A DNA stretch of 64,000 nucleotides from Absicoccus intestinalis (GCF_033971885.1 NZ_JALBUS010000001.1:62001-126000), one strand, 5' to 3'. Counted from the first letter of the stretch, positions 6,929 to 16,174 are shown. Made by a program: numbers and translations. Notes: generated from the sequence alone by a model not told the origin.

Positions 6929-8206
6929 ATGGATTTAATTGAAATCACCAATGATACCTATGAAAATTGGATCACAAACTATCCCCAACGAAACTTTCTG
7001 CAATCGAGCTATGAAGGCAAAAAAATGAGTCAAAATGGCGGACACATCTATTATTTGGCAGGAAAAGAAAAGAATACCATCCAAATTTGTGCCCTGCTTT
7101 GTTTACGACCCCTGATGAAACGATTTACCTTTGCGTATCTGCCCAGAGGCCCCATCTATGATGGGTCCCATCCAGAATATCTTCAATCGTTCTATGCCCA
7201 ACTCAAACCCTTTTTGAAACAAAAAAAGTGCGTCTTTTTAGAAACCGATCCCTATATCCCTTTGCGTCAAAGAGATAAAGATGGCCATATCGTAGACCAT
7301 GGCTGGGATCACTTTGACATTGTCCAACAATACAAAGACATGCACTTTCAACAACTTCCATGGAAACAAGGATACGATGAAACCAAACAATGTCGCTGGA
7401 TGTCGGTACTCGATCTTCGACAGAAAACCAAAGAAGAAGTATTTGCTTCTTTTAGCGCCAAGACCCGACAAAACATTCGTAAAGCCATGAGAAACACCAT
7501 TCAAGTGCGCCCTTTATCCAGAGAAGAACTTCCCATCCTTTACCATATGGTCAAAGAAACAGGACAACGAAGAAATTTTCCTTTTTTTCCCTTAAGCTAC
7601 TATCAAGAACAATACGATTGTTTCCAAGACCATGCCCAGGCCTATTATGCCTATTTGGATCTAGATGCCTATTTGACAAGTCTCTATCAATCGATGGAAA
7701 AAGAAAAAAGCACGATCCAACAAGCCCAGGATGGATTGCGTCTCAACCCCTACTCTAAAAACTCAAAACATCGTTTACAAAAAGCCCAAGCCAATCTTCA
7801 GGCTTTGGATGTGCGCATAAAAGAAGCCAAACAACTCGCGCAAACCCATGGTAAGGAATTGGGATTGGCAGCTGCCATGTATATCTTCTATGGCCAGGAA
7901 ATCATCTATTTAGCCAGTGGCTCCAATGACATCTATAAGACCTATAAGGGACCTTATGCCTTGCAATGGGCCATGATCCAACAAGCCATCGAGAAAGGAT
8001 ATAGCTATTATAATTTCTATGGCATCAGCGGCTATTTCGAACCCGATCAAGAAGGCTATGGCGTCTTTGATTTCAAACGAGGCTTTCATGCCGATGTAAT
8101 CGAACTCATTGGCAATTACATCCTTACCATTTCACCCGCTTTGTATAAACTCTATGCGATCCGATCAAAAAAAAACGAGCTGAATGGCTCGTTTTACTTT
8201 AGATGA
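6929..8206 (+). CDS. FemAB/MurM-like peptidoglycan interpeptide-bridge aminoacyltransferase
   Basis: Predicted to add an amino acid from aminoacyl-tRNA to the lysine side chain of lipid II, building cell-wall cross-bridges at the membrane face. 425 residues, typical of Fem proteins. Two GNAT-like halves are interrupted around residues 250-305 by a charged, probable coiled-coil arm; conserved segments include FAYLPRGPIYDG, KTRQNIRKA and YYNFYGISG. AGGAGG precedes the ATG. It is monocistronic, and its last codons are inside a terminator shared with the convergent gene. Which residue it adds (Ala, Ser or Gly) cannot be read from the sequence. Good confidence in the family. Confidence 0.85.
   Translation: MDLIEITNDTYENWITNYPQRNFLQSSYEGKKMSQNGGHIYYLAGKEKNTIQICALLCLRPLMKRFTFAYLPRGPIYDGSHPEYLQSFYAQLKPFLKQKKCVFLETDPYIPLRQRDKDGHIVDHGWDHFDIVQQYKDMHFQQLPWKQGYDETKQCRWMSVLDLRQKTKEEVFASFSAKTRQNIRKAMRNTIQVRPLSREELPILYHMVKETGQRRNFPFFPLSYYQEQYDCFQDHAQAYYAYLDLDAYLTSLYQSMEKEKSTIQQAQDGLRLNPYSKNSKHRLQKAQANLQALDVRIKEAKQLAQTHGKELGLAAAMYIFYGQEIIYLASGSNDIYKTYKGPYALQWAMIQQAIEKGYSYYNFYGISGYFEPDQEGYGVFDFKRGFHADVIELIGNYILTISPALYKLYAIRSKKNELNGSFYFR
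8172..8195. terminator. Bidirectional terminator inside both convergent gene ends
   Basis: AAAACGAGC / GCTCGTTTT (8172-8180 and 8187-8195) with a 6-base loop, A-rich before and T-rich after. It lies entirely in the last codons of the FemAB-like gene, and its right arm meets the stop of the minus-strand gene. Confidence 0.75.
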
Positions 8207-8922
8207 TTGAATTGATCAGCTTTATCTTCTGGCAAAGCATACTCCATAAAGATATCTTTCTTCATGTAAGACATCTTAGCCATCATTTCCTTACCCATCT
8301 TGTCTAGATGTAATAAATCGGTCTTATCTGGATTTTCTGGTGTCACTAAGAACAAAGAAATCATATAGTAATTCTTGCCATCTACATCATAGATGTTGTA
8401 GTCGATCTCATATTTTGCTGTTGCATCTTTTTCTTGATGAATGGTTTGTACTTGCTCTAAGTAATTGTTGGTATCGCCACGAAAGGTCAAATAATTCCAA
8501 TTGGAATATTCACCATTTTCTTTTAAGCCATTGGCCAAGGTATCCAAGGAAACCAATTCACCATCCGCAAACGTACCATTCTTACCACTTTCCTTGGTGG
8601 TAATGAGGATGCTCGCACTAAAATTATCATACTTTACAGCACCAAAATTATACGTAATGGCATGCGTATTTTGATCTTCATTTTTGGATTGAACCGTCAT
8701 GCCCTTTGGCAATAGGACATCTTGATCAATACCATCCAAATGAAAGACAGAACTCTCATTCACATATGTATATTTTGATGTTTTGGTTGTGGTTTTTTCG
8801 GTTGTTTTTTGGTTGGAAGACGAATTGCCCGTAAAAATATTGGCACCCAATTCAACCACCATAAAGACAACGATCACGATCGCGATCACACGCATGATCC
8901 AAACTCGAACTCGTTTACCCAT
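8194..8922 (-). CDS. Membrane-anchored extracytoplasmic protein of unknown function
   Basis: 242 residues from the start at 8922, chosen because AAAAGGGGA precedes it; an in-frame ATG at 8946 overlaps the stop of the upstream gene (TAATG) but has no ribosome binding site. Residues about 8-28 form one hydrophobic helix after a basic MGKRVR start, with no lipobox cysteine. A Ser/Thr/Lys linker follows, then a globular domain of about 180 residues with no domain I recognise. It is the last gene of the DJ-1/GCS2/ATP-grasp unit. Its domain faces outward, so a role in sensing or handling the product of those enzymes is conceivable but unproven. Confidence 0.65.
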   Translation of the reverse strand: MGKRVRVWIMRVIAIVIVVFMVVELGANIFTGNSSSNQKTTEKTTTKTSKYTYVNESSVFHLDGIDQDVLLPKGMTVQSKNEDQNTHAITYNFGAVKYDNFSASILITTKESGKNGTFADGELVSLDTLANGLKENGEYSNWNYLTFRGDTNNYLEQVQTIHQEKDATAKYEIDYNIYDVDGKNYYMISLFLVTPENPDKTDLLHLDKMGKEMMAKMSYMKKDIFMEYALPEDKADQFNHLK

Positions 8923-8945
8923 ACAAATTCCCCTTTTCTTGTTCA

Positions 8946-10241
8946 TTATACCATAAATAAAGTAGGTATCGAACGCTCATTGTATTGCGTGGAGATCACA
9001 CCGCCATCACTACAACGAGAATACACACCCGCAAATTGGCCATTGTATACATATAGCCCTGTCATATTCGCATAGGGTTTAAATTCCTTTTCCCGGACCA
9101 GATCAATATTCTGATTTCGATACGGTTGAATATATTCTTGCACCAAATAATTGCGATCCATACAACGTTTGACTTGTTCATCCCATTGGGCTTGATGCAG
9201 ATCAACACCCGCCCATACACCTTGCGCCCCATAGGAATCTTTCGGCTTGATGATCCAATGATCCTTATCATCTAAATCAATGGGCACGTTTTTGTTTAGA
9301 TCATACGTTTTTGGTAAATGCTTTTCCATAAACGCATTTTCTTCATCCGTCAGATACGCTTGCATCCATGGATGTCGCAATACTTGATTGATTTGTTTAT
9401 TATGGATGATCTGGGTTTGAAAACCACCAATCAAAATAACAGCTTGTTGTTTGATGGCCTCCAAAAAATCAAGACCGGCACAACGATCGACGATATCACT
9501 GGTCACCACTCGACGATACACCATATCTATTTTTCGATTCGTATAGATCGAATGCAGATGCGTCCCATCAAAAGCCAAATCCCGAATATCTAGGACTTCA
9601 CATTGACAGCCATGCCGCTTAAAGATTTGTTGGAACACATATAACTCATTCAAATAGGCATTTTCTAAAAAATCAACAATAGCGACCATCGGATGCGGTG
9701 GTATCTGATCATCAGCCAAAGATAAAAAGGCATCGACCCAATGATCTTCCAATTCCATTTGTTCATAGGTATGGGGATCCTGTCGATATACATTATTGAA
9801 CTTTAATAACTCCGCTAACTTCGCATTTTCATGCATAGCGGAAGTGCCATCGGTATTGAACTCACAAAATTTAAAATCTTTGGTCTTTTCATCATAAAAA
9901 ATATCGATCCGACAAATCGGGATGCTCACATCGTATCGATTCGGCAACAAGATAAAGTCTTCCAATTGCTTCGAAAAAGGAAAGAGAGAGCGAATCTTCT
10001 CATCTTCTTTATAAGCCTGAATGACTTTTTCAAAGATGGTATACGTTTGATGAACGATCTGATGGAACCGTTGTTTATCTTCCTGAGAAAAGATCTTCGG
10101 AATATGGAGGGTATGCGTATAATTCTGATTGCCCGCATTCAATTCACTTTCAATAATGGCATTTTCCATTTGAAAAGCACTTTTCTTGCTCTCCAAAAAG
10201 TGCTTCTCGATATATTCTTTATATTGCTGGTCGATTGACAT
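8946..10241 (-). CDS. ATP-grasp ligase of the glutathionylspermidine synthase type
   Basis: 431 residues. The C-terminal half has the ATP-grasp pattern of glutathionylspermidine synthase-like proteins: ICRIDIFYDE, FKFCEFNTDGTSAMHEN near residue 130, DHWIIKPKDSYGAQGVWAG near residue 330 and YLVQEYIQP near 370. Such enzymes join a carboxylate to an amine using ATP. The gene overlaps the upstream glutamate-cysteine ligase gene by 23 bases, so the two probably act in sequence: GCS2 makes a gamma-glutamyl compound and this enzyme adds a second group. No spermidine-related gene is nearby. The product could be glutathione-like or something new. Family call good; reaction inferred. Confidence 0.78.
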   Translation of the reverse strand: MSIDQQYKEYIEKHFLESKKSAFQMENAIIESELNAGNQNYTHTLHIPKIFSQEDKQRFHQIVHQTYTIFEKVIQAYKEDEKIRSLFPFSKQLEDFILLPNRYDVSIPICRIDIFYDEKTKDFKFCEFNTDGTSAMHENAKLAELLKFNNVYRQDPHTYEQMELEDHWVDAFLSLADDQIPPHPMVAIVDFLENAYLNELYVFQQIFKRHGCQCEVLDIRDLAFDGTHLHSIYTNRKIDMVYRRVVTSDIVDRCAGLDFLEAIKQQAVILIGGFQTQIIHNKQINQVLRHPWMQAYLTDEENAFMEKHLPKTYDLNKNVPIDLDDKDHWIIKPKDSYGAQGVWAGVDLHQAQWDEQVKRCMDRNYLVQEYIQPYRNQNIDLVREKEFKPYANMTGLYVYNGQFAGVYSRCSDGGVISTQYNERSIPTLFMV

Positions 10242-11403
10242 TTTGACTCCCCAAGGCTTCTAAATATCCTTGTTCTTGTATCAATAGGTTACCTTTTGCG
10301 GATTCTTTCAATGCATGGACCAAAGACTGTACTGGTCGACCATAGACATAAGCCTGCCAACCATCCTTCTGAATGGCTCGTTTCGCATCTTGGATCTCAT
10401 CGATCGAATGCGCCCATTGATTCACATCACGAATGATTGTTTCATCATAGAAAATTCCTTTGATAAAAGCTGCATAGGCCAATAAATTCGGTAAAGGCAT
10501 ACTATCCGCCGAACGAATTTCCATACATTTCTTAACCCGGATATCCGGAAAGACCATCGATAAATAGTGTTCGATTTCTGGTGTACCAAACCCATACGTT
10601 TGTGCCACTTCTTTACACGTTTGATTCCCCGTTGGAATGAATTGGTCTTGTGTATGCATTAAGATCAAAGGATCATCCAATACATAGTTTTCATAACTTG
10701 CATAACCAAAGGTTGGTGAAAACAAATCCTCAATGATATGACATCTTTGGGGATCGGTATGCTGCCAAATGGAATCCCGTAACAAAATATCCGTATTCGG
10801 TTTTCCTGCATAATAGGGTGTATTAAAACTGATCAAAGCAAAAAGCGGGTGCAAGATATTGGCCATCCGATATTTTCGAACAAAATCCAGCTCATCCGCA
10901 AAATCAATCGAAGCATGGATCGACGCCGTTCCCTTCATCATTTCTTTCCCACGCGTTCCCGAATGAGCAAAATACGCTTCCATATATTGATAACGATCTT
11001 TGTCAATGCGTGGATACGCATCCACCGATACCGTTGGAATGCCCCCGCTATATACGATCGAATAGCCATTGGCTTGTACAAAAGCTTCAATGGGTTTCAT
11101 TGCTCTTTGATACATTTTTTCAATCGCTTCGATCTGATCGGTATAGTGGAACGAAAACTCCAATTGACAACCGGGTTCTAACGTGATCAAAGTATCTTCA
11201 TTTCCTAAAGCAACGATATGTCCTTTTTCATAACTTTTTTGCGGATAATTGGATTCAATTTGATGAAACAATCGCTCAATATCCGCATAGGGCATTGGTA
11301 AACCCGTTTCTTTATGAATGATAAAATGCTCAATTTCCATACCCACATAGTGCGTTTGTCGATGTTTTTCACCAGAACGAATATAATTAATGATCGAACC
11401 CAT
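10219..11403 (-). CDS. Glutamate-cysteine ligase, GCS2/EgtA type
   Basis: Predicted ATP-dependent gamma-glutamyl ligase, 394 residues. GCS2 features are GMEIEHFIIHKETGLPM near the N-terminus, ITLEPGCQLEFSF near residue 80, the KGTASIHASIDF segment near residue 160 and the C-terminal MEIRSADSMPLPN. These place it with plant/EgtA-type glutamate-cysteine ligases rather than E. coli GshA. Its 3' end overlaps the ATP-grasp gene and its 5' end overlaps the DJ-1 gene by 17 bases, so the unit is tightly coupled. A GGAG sits about 10 bases from the ATG. Cysteine is the usual acceptor but is not certain here. Confidence 0.82.
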   Translation of the reverse strand: MGSIINYIRSGEKHRQTHYVGMEIEHFIIHKETGLPMPYADIERLFHQIESNYPQKSYEKGHIVALGNEDTLITLEPGCQLEFSFHYTDQIEAIEKMYQRAMKPIEAFVQANGYSIVYSGGIPTVSVDAYPRIDKDRYQYMEAYFAHSGTRGKEMMKGTASIHASIDFADELDFVRKYRMANILHPLFALISFNTPYYAGKPNTDILLRDSIWQHTDPQRCHIIEDLFSPTFGYASYENYVLDDPLILMHTQDQFIPTGNQTCKEVAQTYGFGTPEIEHYLSMVFPDIRVKKCMEIRSADSMPLPNLLAYAAFIKGIFYDETIIRDVNQWAHSIDEIQDAKRAIQKDGWQAYVYGRPVQSLVHALKESAKGNLLIQEQGYLEALGSQNVNRPAI

Positions 11404-11929
11404 AATAAACGGACTCCTTTACTTGATCGGCATGGGTCTTACCAATCAAAGCCTCTAAAAGTGCAAAACCAAATTCCACACTGGCTGCAGCAGAACAAGC
11501 CGTAATCAAATTGCCATCCCGCACAACATATTGACGATGATAGATACCGCCAAAATCATCATTCAAAGATTCAAAACAAGTATAATTCTTCCCTTTTAAT
11601 AAGCCTTCTTGGCCAAGAATGGTTGGGGCCGCACAAATCGCACCAAGGATTTTTTCTTGCGCAAAAAAAGGAAGCAATTTTAAGACTCTTTCATCTTTGC
11701 GCATCGTCATATGTTGCGGTCCTCCCGGTATCACCAAACAATCAGCCTTTTCAAAATCATAGTCTTCATAAGGAATGGTTGGCGTATATTGTACCCCAAA
11801 ACGACCGGTCACATCTTCTTTTTCCAAACGAACGATGTCCACATCCACACCGCCACGTCGCAACAGTGCGATGGGTCCCATCGTTTCTAATTCTTCATAT
11901 CCATTATCGATCAAAACAACGGCTCTCAT
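11387..11929 (-). CDS. DJ-1/PfpI-family protein
   Basis: 180 residues from the ATG at 11929, which has GGAGGT at 6 bases; two upstream in-frame ATGs are too close to or beyond that site. The family shows as VVLIDNGYEELE with the conserved Glu, CLVIPGGPQ, and the nucleophile elbow GAICAAP with Cys at about residue 99. Members act as stress-response hydrolases, glyoxalase III or deglycase-like enzymes; ThiJ-type naming is not informative. It is first in a four-gene unit with GCS2 and ATP-grasp ligases, which points to thiol or aldehyde stress. The exact activity cannot be predicted. Confidence 0.85.
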   Translation of the reverse strand: MRAVVLIDNGYEELETMGPIALLRRGGVDVDIVRLEKEDVTGRFGVQYTPTIPYEDYDFEKADCLVIPGGPQHMTMRKDERVLKLLPFFAQEKILGAICAAPTILGQEGLLKGKNYTCFESLNDDFGGIYHRQYVVRDGNLITACSAAASVEFGFALLEALIGKTHADQVKESVYYGFDH

Positions 11930-11957
11930 ATTCATACCTCCATTTGTGGTTATCTTT

Positions 11958-12008
11958 AGTATACTCATCATAAAAAGAATGCGCAAATCGGATAACCTAG
12001 GTTATAAT
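11958..12008. promoter_or_regulatory. Divergent promoters with a 14-bp palindrome
   Basis: Minus strand: TTGCGC (11981-11986), 17 bases, TATACT (11958-11963) for the DJ-1 operon. Plus strand: TATAAT at 12003-12008 for the DUF308 gene. The perfect palindrome ATAACCTAGGTTAT (11992-12005) overlaps the plus-strand -10 and lies just upstream of the minus-strand -35, a good place for one regulator to control both units. Confidence 0.6.
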
Positions 12009-12032
12009 GGTTAAAAAAGGAAGGCGTTCATC

Positions 12033-12617
12033 ATGAGAAATTTTTTACAAAAATGTCAACGTGAAATTGTATTCAGTGCCATATTATATGCCATTTTAGG
12101 AATCCTTTTACTGGTATTTAACGTAAAAGCATTGGGAACCATCATACAAGTCTTGGGCTGGATCTTCATTGTTTATGCGATCTATAATTTCTATCTATAT
12201 TTTGTTCGCAGAGACAGCTTATCCAGTGGTCCTTTGGTCATTGCGATCCCCTTTTTATTGATTGGCATCGTCTTGGCCCGCAATCCTGGTTTTGTGATCA
12301 GCATGAGTTCGATCTTGATTGGCATCGTGGTCTTATTCAATGGTATTGTCCACATTCAAACCAGTCTGTTTCAAAAAGACCTGGGTTACACCAATTGGGG
12401 ACTTTCTTTGGTTTATTCCATCTTGATTACCATCGTTGGTGGTATCTTGATCGTCAATCCCATCGATACCGTATCCACCGTCTTAAAGATTGGTGGAATC
12501 TTGTTGATCATTCAAGCTTGCAGCGTATTGGTTTCCCAACATCGCATCCACAAATTGTCCAAAGAATACGATAAAGAAAACAACATAGTCGATGGCGATT
12601 TCAAAGACATTAAATAA
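12033..12617 (+). CDS. DUF308/HdeD-like membrane protein
   Basis: 194 residues with about six hydrophobic segments arranged as repeated helix pairs, as in DUF308 (HdeD-like) proteins: AILYAILGILLLVFNVKAL, then VLGWIFIVYAIYNFYLYF, and similar units later. The C-terminus is a short charged tail. AAGGAAGG precedes the ATG. Members are linked to acid or general stress, but no biochemical role is established. It is divergent to the DJ-1/GCS2 unit and shares a promoter region that holds a palindrome, so joint stress control is plausible. Confidence 0.78.
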   Translation: MRNFLQKCQREIVFSAILYAILGILLLVFNVKALGTIIQVLGWIFIVYAIYNFYLYFVRRDSLSSGPLVIAIPFLLIGIVLARNPGFVISMSSILIGIVVLFNGIVHIQTSLFQKDLGYTNWGLSLVYSILITIVGGILIVNPIDTVSTVLKIGGILLIIQACSVLVSQHRIHKLSKEYDKENNIVDGDFKDIK

Positions 12618-12641
12618 AGGTGCAGTGATTACTGCACCTTT
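12616..12641. terminator. Bidirectional terminator between DUF308 gene and prfB
   Basis: AAAGGTGCAGT / ACTGCACCTTT (12616-12626, 12631-12641) with loop GATT. It overlaps the stop codon of the DUF308 gene and encodes the last residues and stop of prfB on the other strand. Confidence 0.8.
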
Positions 12642-13730
12642 GATTTTAAATACGCAAAGATAAATCCATCCAGATTGCCATCCAAGACATCCTGGACCTG
12701 ACTGGTTTCATAGCCCGTACGAACATCTTTGACCAAATTGTATGGATGCAACACATAGTTGCGAATCTGGGAGCCCCATTCATTCGCGACTTGTTCGCCC
12801 TTGATCTGCGCTAATTTCTTTTCTTGTTTTTCAATTTCCAACTGATACAAACGCGACTTTAAGACCCGCATGGCCTCTTCCCGATTTTCATGTTGCGAAC
12901 GGCCATTCTGACACGTTGCCACGATGCCGGTTGGCTTATGCACCAAACGCACTGCCGAATCGGTCTTATTGATGTGCTGTCCACCAGCCCCGGAAGCTCG
13001 TTTGGTCTCAAATTCAATATCTTCGGGCTTGATATCAATCTCAATTTCATCATTAAATTGTGGCATGACATCCAAAGACGCAAAGGAAGTATGTCTTCTA
13101 GCCCCCGCATCAAAAGGACTAATACGAACCAAACGATGTACGCCCTTTTCCGATTTTAGATAGCCATAGGCCTTGTCGCCTTCCACCAAAAAAGTCACAC
13201 TTTTGATGCCCGCTTCTTCTCCAGGTAGGTAATCCAATACCTTCACTTTAAAGCCATGTTTTTCGGCATATCGCGTATACATGCGATACAACATGCTGGC
13301 CCAATCACAAGATTCCGTACCACCAGCACCCGGATGAATCTCCAAGATCGCATTGTTTTGATCGTACTCATGCGACAATAAGACTTCGATCTCAAATTCT
13401 TCAAAGGTATGGCTGACTTCTTTATATTCTTCTTCAGCCATCTCCATCAACTCGGCATCAAAATCCGCTTTGAGGGCATCAGCCGTTTCATCCAATGATT
13501 TCAATTCTTCCCATAAAGATGAATAGGTTTCGACAATATGACTCAAACTATTCTTTTGCCGAATCACTTTCTGCGCTTTTTTCTGATCACTCCAGAAATT
13601 GGGATCCATGGTTTGATCATCCAATTCTTTAATGGTCTTTTTTTTCGTATCTAAGTCAAAGAGACTCACCTAGAGACTCCAACTTCTCTAGGTGAGTAGT
13701 CAATCCTTGTTTTAGTTCATAAACTTCCAT
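12629..13730 (-). CDS. prfB: Peptide chain release factor 2, with programmed +1 frameshift
   Basis: Releases peptides at UGA/UAA. The first frame starts at ATG 13730, overlapping the secA stop as TAATG, and runs 24 codons to CTT TGA (13661-13656). A +1 shift to CTT GAC continues for 342 residues, giving 366 in total, the usual RF2 length. The main frame holds the SPF stop-recognition motif (VRISPFDAGARR) and GGQ (GAGGQHINKTDSAVR). AGGTGA lies 4 bases before the CTT, as in the known autoregulatory RF2 sites: low RF2 makes ribosomes pause at UGA and shift. A 13-bp hairpin covering that AGGTGA is unusual and is listed separately. Confidence 0.93.
13655..13697 (-). promoter_or_regulatory. RF2 frameshift site with SD-sequestering hairpin
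   Basis: On the mRNA strand, arms ACTCACCTAGAGA (13697-13685) and TCTCTAGGTGAGT (13676-13664) form a perfect 13-bp stem with an 8-base loop, ending 2 bases before CTT TGA C. The 3' arm contains the whole AGGTGA stimulator. This is direct reading of the sequence; an effect on frameshifting is inferred. Confidence 0.75.
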
Positions 13731-16111
13731 TAGGCATTCTCCTGTACTCGAACTTTCAATAAGAAGAAAGCAATCTCACGATTGATGCGATGGTTCATCT
13801 CATCAAACATCGCAAATCCTTCTTCGACATATTGTTGCAACGGGTTATTTTGGGCATAACTACGCAAATAAATACCACCACGCAACTTATCCATCTGATC
13901 AATGTGTTGGATCCAGTTGCGATCGATATTTCGCAATACGACCGTTTTTTCAAAAGGCATAAATTGATCTTTGACCAATTTAATTTCATCTTCATAGCCA
14001 TTCCACATCTTATTCAAACAATATTCTTTTGTTTCCTGAATATTTTTGCCCTCAATTTCCGAAACATGAATGGCCTTATCCTCTTGAAGTCCCATCATCT
14101 CTAAGGACTTCACTAAATTCGTGGCATCCACATTCTTTTTATTTTCGGTCAAATTGGCTTCGATCGTTTGATCCAAGGCATTTTCAAAAATATCATGGAC
14201 CATTTCATGCACTTCACTGCTTTCCAAGATCTTATTTCGCTCCGCATAAATGATCTCACGTTGACGACGCAATACATCATCATAATCCAACAATTGTTTA
14301 CGCATATCGAAGTTATACCCTTCCACACGCTTTTGTGCCTGGGTGATCGAACGCGTTACCGCTTTGGACTCGATCTTTTCATCCCCCACACGCTCAAACA
14401 ATTTTTGAAGCTTGTTGCCACCAAAACGAATCATTAAATCATCTTCCAAAGAAACATAGAAACGGGAGAAGCCCGGATCCCCCTGACGACCCGAACGACC
14501 ACGCAACTGATTATCGATACGACGCGATTCATGACGTTCCGAACCTAATACAGCTAAGCCGCCCAATTCACGACTTTCTGGTGTCAATTTGATATCCGTA
14601 CCACGACCAGCCATATTGGTGGCAATGGTCACGCTCTTCGGACGACCTGCCAAAGCAATGATCTCGGCTTCTTTGGCATGATTTTTCGCATTCAACAAAT
14701 GATGCGGAATACCTTCTTGTTTCAACATGCCACTGATCAATTCAGACGTTTCGACCGCAATGGTACCTACCAATACCGGCTGTCCTTTATGATATAAAGC
14801 CTTGACTTCACGTACCAATGCTTCGTATTTATCTTTCTTATGTGCATAAATTTCATCGGGCAGATCCTTACGTTGGATCGGACGATTGGTTGGAATACAA
14901 ACAACACGCATATTATAGGTTGATAAGAACTCTTCTTCTTCGGTCTTGGCCGTACCGGTCATACCGGCTAATTTTTCATACAAACGGAAAAAGTTCTGAT
15001 AGGTGATTGTTGCCAATGTCGACGTTTCTTCTTTAATAGGTACGGCCTCTTTGGCTTCAATGGCTTGATGCAGACCATCCGAATACGCTCGGCCTGGCAT
15101 CAAACGACCGGTAAACTGATCGACGATCACGATTTCTTTATCATCCGTTACGACATATTCCACTTCTTTGGTCATGATATAGTTAGCACGCAAAGCTTGA
15201 TTGATATGATGCACCAATTGCGTATGATCCGTATCATAGAGATTCGCAATATTAAAATACTTCTCTGCCTTGCTTACACCGGCTTCACTCAACATGATCT
15301 GACGCGTTTTTTCATCAATATCATAATCTCCACTGATCAATTTCTTTTCATGGGTAAAACTATCCGTTTCATATTCAGGAGCGGTTAGTGTCTTCACAAA
15401 CTTATCGGCTTGAATATATAGATTCGCGGTATTTTTCTTACCACCCGAAATGATCAATGGCGTACGGGATTCATCGATCAAGACCGAATCGACTTCATCG
15501 ACAATGGCCATATGTAAACCACGCATGACGCGCTCATCTACACTGGTGACCATATTGTCACGTAAGTAATCAAATCCCAATTCCGAGTTGGTCGTATAGG
15601 TAATATCACACGCATAGGCTTCTCGTTTTTGTTTCGGACTTAATTCGCGTTTATTGACACCGACAGTCAAACCTAAGAAACGATAAATCTCACCCATCCA
15701 TCCGGCATCACGACCAGCCAAATATTCATTGACGGTAATGACATGGACACCTTGTCCAGCTAACGCATTGGCATAAACGGTCATCGTTGCGGTCAAAGTT
15801 TTACCTTCACCAGTCTTCATCTCGGCAATATCGCCTTTATGCATGGCTAATGCACCCATGATTTGTACTTTAAATGGCTTTTCATTGATGACACGATAAG
15901 CGGCTTCACGAGCGGTCGCAAAGGCTTCATATAAAATATCATCGACCGTTTCCCCATTCTGTAGTCGATTCCGATATTCACTTGTCTTTTCACGAAGTTG
16001 ATCATCACTTAAAGCCTGCATTTTGGGCTCTAATGCCATAATTTTATCTGCTTCTTTCGCTAATGATTTAATTTCTCGTTGTTCTTCTGAAAAAACGCTT
16101 AAAATTCCCAT
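13730..16111 (-). CDS. secA: Protein translocase ATPase SecA
   Basis: Motor of the Sec export pathway, 793 residues. Walker A GEGKT lies at 101-105, the DEVD box at 205-208, the preprotein cross-linking domain between the two motor halves, and the helicase motif VTIATNMAGRGTDIKL near residue 490. GGAGGG precedes the ATG. The protein ends at LLKVRVQENA without the C-terminal cysteine-rich metal-binding tail (CxCxSGxxxxCH) that many SecA proteins carry; such short forms exist. The stop overlaps the prfB start, the classical secA-prfB arrangement of Bacillota. Confidence 0.96.
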   Translation of the reverse strand: MGILSVFSEEQREIKSLAKEADKIMALEPKMQALSDDQLREKTSEYRNRLQNGETVDDILYEAFATAREAAYRVINEKPFKVQIMGALAMHKGDIAEMKTGEGKTLTATMTVYANALAGQGVHVITVNEYLAGRDAGWMGEIYRFLGLTVGVNKRELSPKQKREAYACDITYTTNSELGFDYLRDNMVTSVDERVMRGLHMAIVDEVDSVLIDESRTPLIISGGKKNTANLYIQADKFVKTLTAPEYETDSFTHEKKLISGDYDIDEKTRQIMLSEAGVSKAEKYFNIANLYDTDHTQLVHHINQALRANYIMTKEVEYVVTDDKEIVIVDQFTGRLMPGRAYSDGLHQAIEAKEAVPIKEETSTLATITYQNFFRLYEKLAGMTGTAKTEEEEFLSTYNMRVVCIPTNRPIQRKDLPDEIYAHKKDKYEALVREVKALYHKGQPVLVGTIAVETSELISGMLKQEGIPHHLLNAKNHAKEAEIIALAGRPKSVTIATNMAGRGTDIKLTPESRELGGLAVLGSERHESRRIDNQLRGRSGRQGDPGFSRFYVSLEDDLMIRFGGNKLQKLFERVGDEKIESKAVTRSITQAQKRVEGYNFDMRKQLLDYDDVLRRQREIIYAERNKILESSEVHEMVHDIFENALDQTIEANLTENKKNVDATNLVKSLEMMGLQEDKAIHVSEIEGKNIQETKEYCLNKMWNGYEDEIKLVKDQFMPFEKTVVLRNIDRNWIQHIDQMDKLRGGIYLRSYAQNNPLQQYVEEGFAMFDEMNHRINREIAFFLLKVRVQENA

Positions 16112-16174
16112 GTTTTATTTCCCTCCATTCGAAAGGTATATTCCGACTTATATAATATAACACAACTAAATAGC

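Noticed and set aside
12629..13669. prfB as a single frame starting at GTG 13669.
   Set aside because: It drops the conserved frameshift start; the 24-codon first frame with its ATG at the secA stop and CTT TGA C gives the standard RF2 length.
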